NCBI RefSeq assembly: GCF_015864665.1
Contig: NZ_JADYWU010000001.1
Span: 1,736,001-1,800,000 of the forward strand
Direction: 5' to 3'
Length of the DNA stretch: 64,000 nucleotides
From: Salinibacterium sp. SWN167
GTDB taxonomy: Bacteria > Actinomycetota > Actinomycetes > Actinomycetales > Microbacteriaceae
The notes under the pieces are model-generated. The model was not told the DNA's origin. It ran no database searches and saw nothing but the letters and a program-made list of their open reading frames with translations. This document shows, in pieces, positions 29,674 through 37,642 of this stretch; within the stretch, counting starts at the first letter, position 1, and the number at the start of each line of letters is the position of its first letter. Both the position numbers and the translations under genes were made by a program.

Positions 29674-32349
29674 GTGTCGGATTCCCAAAAGCCTACTCTT
29701 ATGATCATTGACGGCCACTCGCTGGCCTTCCGAGCCTTTTATGCGCTCCCCGTCGACAGTTTTCAGAACCGCGATGGGCAGCACACCAATGCCATCCACG
29801 GTTTCTTGTCGATGCTGATTTCTCTGTTACAGAACGAGAAACCTACGCATTTGGCCGTTGCCTTCGATATTTCGCGGTATTCATTCCGCACCCGGGAGTA
29901 TCCCGAGTACAAGGGAACGCGCGGCGAGACTCCTGTGGAATTCGTGGGGCAGATCCCGCTGCTTGAAGAAGCGCTCAAAGCCATGGGAATCCAAACTCTG
30001 AGCAAAGAAGACTACGAGGCTGACGACATCCTCGCCACGCTGGCACACGAGGGCTCAGAGAACGGCTTCCGCGTTCTCGTGGTCTCCGGTGACCGCGATG
30101 CCATTCAGATGGTCAACGACAACGTCACCCTGCTGTATCCGAATGCTCGCGGCGTCTCCGAACTCAAACGCTACGACCGTGACGCCGTTTTCGAGCGGTA
30201 TGGCATTGAGCCTCACCAGTATCCGGATGTCGCAGCACTTGTTGGCGAAACCAGCGACAACCTCATCGGCGTCGACAAGGTGGGGGAGAAGACTGCAGTC
30301 AAGTGGATCAACCTTTACGGCTCTCTCGACGAGGTGTTGGCTCACGCCGAGGAGATCAAGGGCGTTGTAGGCCAGAACCTTCGCGATCAGATCGATCGTC
30401 CCGTTCGCAACCGCAAGCTCAACCACTTGCTCACCGATGTCGAGCTTCCGGTGAATGTCGGCGATCTCGATCGCCGCGCAATCGACGAGACTGCTGTACG
30501 TGAGGTGTTCGATCGTCTTCAGTTCAAGACGCTCTTGCAGCGCGTGATGAAGATTTCTGGTGCCGAAGCGGGCAGCGATGCTCCGTCGTCGTCGACCGCT
30601 ACGGTTCTTGAGGATGCCGCCGCCATTCCCGCGGTGCGCACGATGGTCGACGAAGAGCTCGCTAAGTGGATCGCCACTAACAGCAACGGCAACACGACAC
30701 CGTTGGGGCTTACGATCGCCAGCGTCGATGGCGTTGTCACCGGGCTAGGCCTCGCGACAGTCGCTGAGACGGCCTTCGTGCCGTGGGCAGCCGATCGCCC
30801 CGATTATGACGCGCTTACGAAGTGGCTCGCGAGCGACGCCCCCAAGTACATGCACTCCGCCAAGGTTCAGCTTAAGATCGCCGCCAACAGTGGCCTCACT
30901 GTTGCAGGCGTTGCGTTTGACACCACGCTCGCAGCGTGGCTCCTGAAGCCGGGTGGCAAGCCTGAAGAGCTCGAGACTCAGGTCTACAACTATCTTGGCG
31001 AAACGATCGAACAGGGCGATCCGAATCAACTTGTTCCGGAGACAGAAGAACTCAGCCCTGCGACCAAGTCGTGGTACGTCGTGCGTCTTGCGGCGTATCT
31101 TGCGGGGCGCTTGGATGAGGGCTCGCTAGGAGTGCTCACCGATATTGAAATGCCTCTTGTGCCGGTGTTTGCTCAGATGGAACGCACGGGCATTGCGGTC
31201 AATCGCCAGCTGTTGGCCGATCTCAGCAGTTCGCTCAGCACCACAGCCGCCGACGTCGCCCGTAACGCGTTTGAGGTCATCGGTCGCGAAATCAATCTGG
31301 GCAGCCCGAAGCAATTGCAAGAGGTTCTCTTCACGCAGCTCGAGATGCCGAAGACTCGTGCCAACAAGACAGGCTTTTCCACGGATGCCGCGAGCCTGGC
31401 TGACCTCCAAGAGCAAGCACCGCATCCTTTCCTCGACCTGCTATTGCAGCACCGCGATGCCACCAAGCTGGTGCAGATCATCACCGGTATCGAGAAAGCG
31501 ATCGACGACTCCGGCCGAGTACACACCACCTACGAGCAGGCGGGATCGAGCACCGGGCGCATCGCCTCGAACGATCCCAACCTGCAAAACGTCCCGGTCA
31601 AGACCGCTACAGGGCGCCAGATTCGTGCGGCTTTCGAGGCTGGCGAAGGATATGACACGCTCCTCACCGCGGACTATTCGCAGATCGAGATGCGCATCAT
31701 GGCGCACCTCTCGGGCGATGAAGGGCTCATCCAAGCCTTCAACGAGGGGGAGGACCTTCACCGGTTCGTCGGTTCGCGCATTTTCGGCGTTGAGCCAGCC
31801 GATGTCACTCCCGAGATGCGCACCAAGGTCAAGGCGATGTCCTATGGCTTGGCCTATGGTCTGAGTGCTTTTGGCCTCAGCAAGCAACTTCGCATTGAAA
31901 CGAGCGAGGCAAAAGCACTCATGACGGACTACTTCGCCCGTTTCGGGGCCGTTCGCGATTACCTGCGTAACGTTGTCGAACAGGCGCGGGTAGATGGGTA
32001 CACCACTACCATTTTCGGTCGTCGTCGGCCATTTGGAGATCTCACATCGAAGAACCGTGTGCTTCGGGATAACGCGGAACGCCAAGCGCTCAACTCGCCA
32101 ATTCAAGGCTCGGCCGCAGACATCCTCAAGCGCGCGATGCTCCAGATCGATGGCGACATCCGCGATGAAGGTCTGAAGTCACGCATGCTGCTTCAGGTTC
32201 ACGACGAATTGGTCTTCGAAATCGCTGGAGGCGAGCTCGACCGAATGACTACTATTGTTCATGAGCGAATGTCAGGGGCTGCGACCCTGTCGGTTCCGCT
32301 TGATGTGCAGATCGGCACCGGCCACAACTGGGATTCCGCCGCACATTAG
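29674..32349 (+). CDS. polA: DNA polymerase I
   Basis: Pol I fills gaps in excision repair and replaces Okazaki primers. The 891-residue protein has an N-terminal 5'-nuclease domain (LMIIDGHSLAFRAFYALP, YKGTRGETP, DYEADDILATLA, VSGDRDAIQMV). The 3'-5' exonuclease-like domain lacks the usual acidic motif (FVPWAADRPDYDALTKWL), so proofreading is probably absent, as is common in actinobacteria. The polymerase domain has LTADYSQIEMRIMAHLSGD (motif A), a motif B region with SYGLAYGLSAFGL, and LQVHDELVFE (motif C). The start is GTG 29674. Confidence 0.97.
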   Translation: MSDSQKPTLMIIDGHSLAFRAFYALPVDSFQNRDGQHTNAIHGFLSMLISLLQNEKPTHLAVAFDISRYSFRTREYPEYKGTRGETPVEFVGQIPLLEEALKAMGIQTLSKEDYEADDILATLAHEGSENGFRVLVVSGDRDAIQMVNDNVTLLYPNARGVSELKRYDRDAVFERYGIEPHQYPDVAALVGETSDNLIGVDKVGEKTAVKWINLYGSLDEVLAHAEEIKGVVGQNLRDQIDRPVRNRKLNHLLTDVELPVNVGDLDRRAIDETAVREVFDRLQFKTLLQRVMKISGAEAGSDAPSSSTATVLEDAAAIPAVRTMVDEELAKWIATNSNGNTTPLGLTIASVDGVVTGLGLATVAETAFVPWAADRPDYDALTKWLASDAPKYMHSAKVQLKIAANSGLTVAGVAFDTTLAAWLLKPGGKPEELETQVYNYLGETIEQGDPNQLVPETEELSPATKSWYVVRLAAYLAGRLDEGSLGVLTDIEMPLVPVFAQMERTGIAVNRQLLADLSSSLSTTAADVARNAFEVIGREINLGSPKQLQEVLFTQLEMPKTRANKTGFSTDAASLADLQEQAPHPFLDLLLQHRDATKLVQIITGIEKAIDDSGRVHTTYEQAGSSTGRIASNDPNLQNVPVKTATGRQIRAAFEAGEGYDTLLTADYSQIEMRIMAHLSGDEGLIQAFNEGEDLHRFVGSRIFGVEPADVTPEMRTKVKAMSYGLAYGLSAFGLSKQLRIETSEAKALMTDYFARFGAVRDYLRNVVEQARVDGYTTTIFGRRRPFGDLTSKNRVLRDNAERQALNSPIQGSAADILKRAMLQIDGDIRDEGLKSRMLLQVHDELVFEIAGGELDRMTTIVHERMSGAATLSVPLDVQIGTGHNWDSAAH

Positions 32350-32399
32350 GCTCGCACCGTTCGGCATCCACTCTCAGAGCACCCCATAAAGGAGCAGCG

Positions 32400-32669
32400 G
32401 TGAGTAGCACAACGGTAGTGATCGGTTCACGCGTCGGGCTGCACGCGCGTCCCGCTTCGGTGTTCGCTCATGCCGTCGCAGAGTGTGGGTTCACGGTGAT
32501 GCTGACGGATGCCTCGGGCTCCACGATCAACGCTGGCAGCATCCTCGGCGTGCTCGCGATGGGCATCGGCTATCAGGATGTCATCACGCTCAGCTCCGAC
32601 GATGAGGGGGCCGAGACCGTGCTGGCGTCTCTCGCCGAGTTGCTCGGCCGCGAACTCGATAATCCCTAG
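32400..32669 (+). CDS. ptsH: HPr phosphocarrier protein
   Basis: HPr carries phosphate from enzyme I to sugar-specific PTS enzymes II. It is 89 residues with His15 in SRVGLHARPAS and the regulatory-type Ser47 in INAGSILGVLAMG, the position matched by Ser46 of Bacillus HPr. GTG 32400 follows AAAGGAG. The gene is alone after polA, and no enzyme I or II is visible in the window. Confidence 0.94.
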   Translation: MSSTTVVIGSRVGLHARPASVFAHAVAECGFTVMLTDASGSTINAGSILGVLAMGIGYQDVITLSSDDEGAETVLASLAELLGRELDNP

Positions 32670-32678
32670 CGCGACCCC

Positions 32679-32696
32679 GGGGCGAATTCCCGCCCC
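32679..32696 (+). terminator. Short GC hairpin after HPr gene
   Basis: GGGGCG (32679-32684), loop AATTCC, CGCCCC (32691-32696) form a hairpin 10 nt after the ptsH stop and directly before the 14-bp repeats. No T-run follows. Confidence 0.45.
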
Positions 32697-32744
32697 ATCA
32701 ATTCCCGACAATCAATTCCCGACGATCAATTCCCGACGATCAAT
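32697..32744 (+). repeat. 14-bp tandem repeat, 3.4 copies
   Basis: The unit ATCAATTCCCGAC(A/G) occurs at 32697-32710, 32711-32724 and 32725-32738, then a partial ATCAAT at 32739-32744. Copies two and three are identical. The array fills the gap between the ptsH hairpin and the ribosome binding site (AAGGAG) of the DUF885 gene. Confidence 0.95.
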
Positions 32745-32761
32745 CAAGGAGCCAGACAACG

Positions 32762-34474
32762 ATGTCCGATATGACGCCCTCTACTTCAGCTGCCGCACCC
32801 TCGGGGCGCCAGGCTACTCCGCTCGATGCGATTGCTGAGGAATGGGTCACCACTCTGGTTGAACTTGATCCAACCATCGGAACTTACATCGGTTCGCCGG
32901 GACAGCACTCGGGGTATGCCGACTATTCGCCCGAAGGGCATGCTCACGTTGTGGCGTCGACCAGGGAAATTCTTGCTCGGCTAGAAGCTGCGCCAGTCAT
33001 GGACGACGTCGACCTCGTCACAAAGTCGGACATGGTTTCCACTCTGAAGCTAGATCTAGAGTCCGATGCCGCGCAATTGTGGAAGCGTGATCTCAATAAT
33101 TTGGCGAGTCCCGCCCAGGAGATTCGTGGCGTTCTCGATCTCATGCCGACCGCATCCAGCGAAGACTGGTCTGTGATTGCGGAGCGCCTGCACAATATTC
33201 CGGAGGCGATCAATGGCTACATCGCGACTCTTCGTCACGGTATTGATGGGGCAGTGGTGCCTGCGCAGCGTCAGGTTGCGGAAGTTGTTGCGCAAGCCCG
33301 CCAAATCTCAGCACCCGGAGGATTCTTCGAGTCATTCATTGCGCAAGCTGAGGCTGTGGGCGGCGACAGCGCTCTCCAATCAGCCTTGGCTGACGGGGCT
33401 GCTCTTGCGGCATCCAGCTATCAGAAACTTGAGCGTTTTCTGAGTGACGAGCTTGCTCCGCGGGCGACGCCTCAGGATGCTTTTGGCCGCGAACTCTACG
33501 CGTTGCAGTCTCAGCGCTTCCTCGGTGCCACGGTCGACCTCGATGAAACCTATGAGTGGGGGATTGAGGAACTGGCGCGCATGACTGCCGAGCAAAAGCA
33601 GATCGCGAACGAGATCAAGCCGGGAGCATCCATCGCCGAAGCAATCGAGCTTCTTGACTCTGACCCTTCGCGAACGCTGCACGGCACCGATGCCCTGCAG
33701 AAATGGATGCAGAAGCTCAGCGACGAAGCCATCGAAGCGTTGGCTGGCACACACTTCGACATCGCGGAGCCGATGCGCGCGTTGGAGTGCATGATCGCAC
33801 CCACGCACGACGGGATCATCTACTACACGGGCCCGAGTGACGACTTTTCGCGTCCTGGTCGCATGTGGTGGTCGGTGCCCGAGTCGGTCACGGAGTTCAC
33901 GACGTGGCGTGAGGCAACGACCGTTTATCACGAGGGCGTCCCCGGGCATCACCTTCAGATCGCCCAAGCTGTCTATAACCGCGATCAGCTGAATACCTAC
34001 CGTCGGCAACTGTCGGGCACGTCTGGACACGCCGAGGGCTGGGCGCTTTATGCTGAGCGCCTCATGGCTGATCTTGGTTTCCTCGATGACCCGGCAAATC
34101 GCCTTGGAATGCTTGATGGTCAGCGGATGCGCGCGGCCCGCGTCGTTCTCGACATCGGTGTTCATCTCGGCAAGCCCAAACTCACCGGTTCGGGTGTCTG
34201 GGATTGGGATTACGCTCTCGACTTCATGACCAATAACGTCACGCTGGATCCCGCCAACGTTCGCTTCGAAGTGAACCGTTATTTCGGTTGGCCGGGACAG
34301 GCACCGTCGTACAAGGTGGGGCAGCGCATCTGGGAGCAGTTGCGTGACGAATGCCGCGCTATCGAGGGTGCTGACTTCTCGCTTCGGGAGTTCCACCGCC
34401 GTGCGCTGAACGTGGGTGGGGTGGGGCTAGATACCTTGCGCTCGGCTCTTCTGGCTCCCTACGCCGCGAGCTAA
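32762..34474 (+). CDS. DUF885-family metallopeptidase-like protein
   Basis: This 570-residue protein belongs to the DUF885 family. The C-terminal half contains VYHEGVPGHHLQIAQA (about residue 389) and SGTSGHAEGWALYAERLMADLGF (about 419-441). The His/Glu pattern HExxxxHH, with a distal His-Ala-Glu-Gly, suggests a gluzincin-like zinc peptidase, but the activity is inferred from the family only. There is no signal peptide, so it is cytoplasmic. ATG 32762 follows AAGGAG after the 14-bp repeat. The nearest neighbours are HPr and ribosomal protein S1, which give no hint about its substrate. Confidence 0.87.
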   Translation: MSDMTPSTSAAAPSGRQATPLDAIAEEWVTTLVELDPTIGTYIGSPGQHSGYADYSPEGHAHVVASTREILARLEAAPVMDDVDLVTKSDMVSTLKLDLESDAAQLWKRDLNNLASPAQEIRGVLDLMPTASSEDWSVIAERLHNIPEAINGYIATLRHGIDGAVVPAQRQVAEVVAQARQISAPGGFFESFIAQAEAVGGDSALQSALADGAALAASSYQKLERFLSDELAPRATPQDAFGRELYALQSQRFLGATVDLDETYEWGIEELARMTAEQKQIANEIKPGASIAEAIELLDSDPSRTLHGTDALQKWMQKLSDEAIEALAGTHFDIAEPMRALECMIAPTHDGIIYYTGPSDDFSRPGRMWWSVPESVTEFTTWREATTVYHEGVPGHHLQIAQAVYNRDQLNTYRRQLSGTSGHAEGWALYAERLMADLGFLDDPANRLGMLDGQRMRAARVVLDIGVHLGKPKLTGSGVWDWDYALDFMTNNVTLDPANVRFEVNRYFGWPGQAPSYKVGQRIWEQLRDECRAIEGADFSLREFHRRALNVGGVGLDTLRSALLAPYAAS

Positions 34475-34482
34475 CGTTTGAC

Positions 34483-34512
34483 AGGTCTCTAGCGTGTGAT
34501 GGCGAGAGACCT
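34483..34512 (+). terminator. Hairpin after DUF885 gene
   Basis: AGGTCTCT (34483-34490) pairs with AGAGACCT (34505-34512), with two additional GC pairs inside after one mismatch. It begins 9 nt after the stop. No T-run follows, so intrinsic termination is not certain. Confidence 0.45.
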
Positions 34513-34551
34513 CAACCCGCCGAAATACCGCGAAACACGGCGGATTAGTGG

Positions 34552-34581
34552 TTGGTTTTAGTGGCGTCGAAGCGCTAGGCT
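34552..34581 (+). promoter_or_regulatory. rpsA promoter with 5' leader of about 110 nt
   Basis: TTGGTT (34552-34557) and TAGGCT (34576-34581) are separated by 18 bases. The predicted start near 34588 leaves a leader of about 110 nt before rpsA. In it ACGGCGA (34618-34624) can pair with TCGCCGT (34640-34646). Confidence 0.5.
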
Positions 34582-34698
34582 GGAGTGTCGCATTCGTGAC
34601 TTCTTATTCGCCTGCCTACGGCGAGCACACAGATTCATTTCGCCGTCGGCCCAATTATGCGCTTTTCGAAGCGTGACCCATACCGGAGCAACTACTAC

Positions 34699-36165
34699 AT
34701 GACAATCGCAACGACTGACAAGGCACCCAAGCAGGTCGCCATCAATGACATCGGATCTGCTGAAGATTTCCTCGCCGCAGTCGAAAAGACGCTGAAGTTC
34801 TTCAACGATGGTGACCTTATCGAAGGTACCGTCGTCAAGATCGACCGTGACGAGGTTCTCCTCGACGTCGGTTACAAGACTGAGGGTGTTATCCCCTCTC
34901 GTGAACTTTCCATCAAGCACGACGTTGACCCCACTGAGGTTGTCAACGTTGGTGACACCGTTGAGGCCCTCGTTCTCCAGAAGGAAGACAAAGAAGGCCG
35001 TCTCATCCTGTCCAAGAAGCGCGCACAGTACGAGCGTGCTTGGGGCGACGTCGAGAAGATCAAGGAATCGGATGGCGTTGTCACCGGTTCGGTCATCGAG
35101 GTTGTCAAGGGTGGACTCATCGTCGACATCGGACTTCGTGGATTCCTCCCCGCATCGCTCATCGAGCTTCGCCGCGTTCGTGACCTCACGCCGTACCTCG
35201 GCCAGGAGATCGAAGCCAAGATCCTCGAGCTCGACAAGAACCGCAACAACGTTGTTCTGTCGCGCCGCGCACTCCTCGAGGAGACGCAGTCGGCTAGCCG
35301 CACTTCGTTCCTCAACAACCTCGCCAAGGGCCAGGTTCGCAAGGGTGTCGTGTCGTCGATCGTCAACTTCGGTGCATTCGTTGACCTTGGTGGCGTAGAC
35401 GGCCTCGTCCACGTTTCTGAGCTCTCGTGGAAGCACATCGAGCACGCTTCAGAAGTTGTTGAAGTTGGCCAGGAAGTTACGGTTGAAATTCTTGAGGTTG
35501 ACCTCGAGCGCGAGCGCGTGTCGCTGTCGCTCAAGGCAACGCAGGAAGACCCGTGGCAGGTATTCGCCCGCACCCACGCAATCGGTCAGGTTGCTCCCGG
35601 TAAGGTCACCAAGCTCGTTCCGTTCGGTGCGTTCGTTCGCGTCGCAGACGGCATCGAGGGCCTCGTGCACATCTCCGAGCTTTCGGGTAAGCACGTTGAA
35701 CTCGCCGAGCAGGTCGTTTCGGTTGGCGACGAAGTATTCGTCAAGGTCATCGACATCGACCTCGAGCGTCGTCGCATCTCGCTTAGCCTCAAGCAGGCTA
35801 ACGAGGGCGTTGACCCCGAGGGTACCGAGTTCGACCCGGCGCTCTACGGAATGCTCACCGAGTACGACGACCAGGGCAACTACAAGTACCCCGATGGTTT
35901 CGACCCCGAGACCAACGAGTGGAAAGACGGCTTCGAGTCACAGCGCGAGAAGTGGGAGCAGGACTACGCTGCAGCCCAGGCGCGTTGGGAACAGCACAAG
36001 AAGCAGGTTGCTGCTGCCGCGATTCAGGAAGAGTCAATCAGCAGTGCACCCGCCGGAGCATCGTCGTTCTCCAACGATGACGCTGCAGCTAGTGCAGGCG
36101 CGGGAACGCTCGCAGACGACGAGACTCTCGCCGCCCTGCGTGAGAAGCTCTCGAGCAACAACTAG
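34699..36165 (+). CDS. rpsA: 30S ribosomal protein S1
   Basis: S1 helps the 30S subunit bind structured mRNA. The 488-residue protein has four S1 RNA-binding domains: about 36-105 (GDLIEGTVVKIDRDEVLLDV), 122-190 (GVVTGSVIEVVKGGLIVDIG), 208-278 (GQVRKGVVSSIVNFGAFVDL) and 293-365 (GQVAPGKVTKLVPFGAFV). An acidic, less conserved C-terminal tail follows, the usual actinobacterial form. ATG 34699 has GGAG about 10 nt upstream. An in-frame ATG at 34657 would add 14 residues and is less likely. Confidence 0.96.
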   Translation: MTIATTDKAPKQVAINDIGSAEDFLAAVEKTLKFFNDGDLIEGTVVKIDRDEVLLDVGYKTEGVIPSRELSIKHDVDPTEVVNVGDTVEALVLQKEDKEGRLILSKKRAQYERAWGDVEKIKESDGVVTGSVIEVVKGGLIVDIGLRGFLPASLIELRRVRDLTPYLGQEIEAKILELDKNRNNVVLSRRALLEETQSASRTSFLNNLAKGQVRKGVVSSIVNFGAFVDLGGVDGLVHVSELSWKHIEHASEVVEVGQEVTVEILEVDLERERVSLSLKATQEDPWQVFARTHAIGQVAPGKVTKLVPFGAFVRVADGIEGLVHISELSGKHVELAEQVVSVGDEVFVKVIDIDLERRRISLSLKQANEGVDPEGTEFDPALYGMLTEYDDQGNYKYPDGFDPETNEWKDGFESQREKWEQDYAAAQARWEQHKKQVAAAAIQEESISSAPAGASSFSNDDAAASAGAGTLADDETLAALREKLSSNN

Positions 36166-36181
36166 TAACACTTAGCTGAAC

Positions 36182-36217
36182 AGTGTGGCCAGCCTCCTTC
36201 GGGAGGCTGGCCACACT
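36182..36217 (+). terminator. Perfect 16-bp hairpin with TTCG loop after rpsA
   Basis: The two arms (36182-36197 and 36202-36217) are exact complements around a TTCG tetraloop, 16 nt after the rpsA stop. It has the stability of an intrinsic terminator, although only weak T content follows. It may also serve the convergent DUF4126 gene. Confidence 0.8.
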
Positions 36218-36334
36218 CAGTTAACAAGCCACGATCGTCGGATGAATCATCGCACCGCAAGCGGACGGGGCCTATCTCTGCTCAGCTGACGAGCCGGCGC
36301 CGGCGCCGGAGCTGGGGTTCCTGGTGCGTTGTGC

Positions 36335-36925
36335 CTAGGCTGGGCGTTTTGTGGTGCGTCGCGCTCGTCGAACTCGCAGAACGAGCCACGCGATGAGTCC
36401 GATGAGGGCAAGCGTTCCGATGACAGGAACAATAAGCGCCATCAGGCTGAGCAGAACGCTACTGATGTCCTCTGCGGCGCTCACAACCGGGGCAGCCGCG
36501 CCGGCGGTGGCGGCGTTCAGCACGGGTCGTGCAGCCATTTTGGTGGCGTGGGTTCCGAACGCGAGAATGATTCCGATGACGACGGGCACCCACGCATCTG
36601 ACGTAAAGAATGATGCTGGATCAGTGACCACTGCTGTCTCAGAGGCGGAGCCCGTGCCGAAGGCAATGCCGCCTGCTGCGGGACGCACGATGGTCTGAAT
36701 CCAATCGTTGACGGAATCCACGACGGGCACTTTGTCGGCGATGACTTCAAGCACGAGCAGCACACCGAGAACGGCGATCACCCACGGGTTTTCGAGCCAG
36801 GCCCATACGGCGGGCAGTTCTACAAAGTCGAAAACGCGACCGGCAAGGCCCAGTATGAGAAGCGGAATATAGGCGTTGAGGCCAGCCGCGACGGCGAGGC
36901 CGCTGCCGGTGAGTACTTCGAACAT
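36335..36925 (-). CDS. DUF4126-type membrane protein
   Basis: This is a 196-residue membrane protein with several hydrophobic stretches (near residues 5-32, 47-66, 117-137 and 160-186). It starts MFEVLTGSGLAVAAGLNAYIPLL and contains ENPWVIAVLGVLLVLEVIADKVPVVDSVND, a pattern of the DUF4126 family. The C-terminus is basic (RVRRARRTTKRP), so it probably faces the cytoplasm. ATG at 36925 has AAAGGGAG upstream. An in-frame extension to 37165 would run through coaE and is not credible. The function is unknown. Confidence 0.85.
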   Translation of the reverse strand: MFEVLTGSGLAVAAGLNAYIPLLILGLAGRVFDFVELPAVWAWLENPWVIAVLGVLLVLEVIADKVPVVDSVNDWIQTIVRPAAGGIAFGTGSASETAVVTDPASFFTSDAWVPVVIGIILAFGTHATKMAARPVLNAATAGAAAPVVSAAEDISSVLLSLMALIVPVIGTLALIGLIAWLVLRVRRARRTTKRPA

Positions 36926-36952
36926 CCGCTCTCCCTTTCGACACGCTGAGGT

Positions 36953-36958
36953 TAGCAT
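36953..36958 (+). promoter_or_regulatory. -10 element, apparently leaderless coaE promoter
   Basis: TAGCAT precedes the coaE ATG (36965) by six bases, in the 39-nt divergent gap to the DUF4126 gene. Confidence 0.55.
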
Positions 36959-36964
36959 TGAGGA

Positions 36965-37582
36965 ATGCACTTGATAGCGCTCACCGGTGGGATTGCTTCG
37001 GGAAAGTCGACTGTAGCTAAGCGGTGGGCCGAACACGGGGCTGTCGTCGTCGACGCGGATGCTCTCGCCCGCGAAGTAGTGGAGCCAGCCTCCCCGGCGT
37101 TGGCCGCGATCGTCGATCGTTTTGGCGTAGACGTCCTGCACGACGATGGATCTCTCAACCGCCAAGCTCTCGGCAGTATCGTTTTTGGTGACTCGGATGC
37201 CCGTCAGGCTCTAAACAGCATCACCCATCCGGCGATCAGTCGGCTCGCCCAGCGACGTTTCGCGGCCGCCTACGATCGTGACCCTGAGGCGCTGATTGTG
37301 TACGACATCCCCTTACTGGTGGAGTCAGGGCAACCCGTTGATAAGTTCTCGGCAGTAGTGACGGTTGAGGCTGATCCAGAAACTCGCATTCAGCGTTTGA
37401 TCGAGCACCGCAATATGCCGCGTAGCGAGGCAGAAGGGCGCGTCGCGTCTCAAGCGTCGAGCGCCGATCGTAGAGCGGTGGCCGACTTCGTCGTGGATTC
37501 TGGAGCTGAGTTGGCGGATACAGAACGTCACGCTGACGCCGTGTGGCAGTTGCTTCGCGACCAAGTAGTGAGTTCGCGCTAA
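36965..37582 (+). CDS. coaE: Dephospho-CoA kinase
   Basis: CoaE phosphorylates dephospho-CoA at the 3'-hydroxyl, the last step of CoA synthesis. The 205-residue protein has Walker A GGIASGKST at 8-16, VVDADALAREVV, HPAISRLAQRRF and IVYDIPLLVESG. Actinobacterial CoaE is often fused to a GrpB-like C-terminal domain; here it is the short, single-domain form. It complements coaBC at 4 kb. uvrB follows after 60 nt. Confidence 0.95.
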   Translation: MHLIALTGGIASGKSTVAKRWAEHGAVVVDADALAREVVEPASPALAAIVDRFGVDVLHDDGSLNRQALGSIVFGDSDARQALNSITHPAISRLAQRRFAAAYDRDPEALIVYDIPLLVESGQPVDKFSAVVTVEADPETRIQRLIEHRNMPRSEAEGRVASQASSADRRAVADFVVDSGAELADTERHADAVWQLLRDQVVSSR

Positions 37583-37630
37583 GCGTTGGCCTAGCGACTC
37601 CGTTTTCGGGTCGTTGTCAGTGCCGGTGCC

Positions 37631-37636
37631 TACACT
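37631..37636 (+). promoter_or_regulatory. -10 element, apparently leaderless uvrB promoter
   Basis: TACACT lies six bases before the uvrB ATG at 37643. I did not see a LexA-type (SOS) box in the 60-nt gap after coaE. Confidence 0.55.
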
Positions 37637-37642
37637 TGAGGT

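Noticed and set aside
29614-29799. Longer start for the thioesterase gene
   Set aside because: It would run through the polA promoter and start codon in antisense and add residues absent from PaaI-type proteins; GTG 29613 gives the normal length.
32697-32744. CRISPR-like repeats
   Set aside because: Units are 14 bp and directly adjacent without spacers, so this is a simple tandem repeat.
34657-34698. Upstream in-frame ATG for rpsA
   Set aside because: It adds a non-conserved 14-residue extension; ATG 34699 has a GGAG site and starts with the expected S1 N-terminus.
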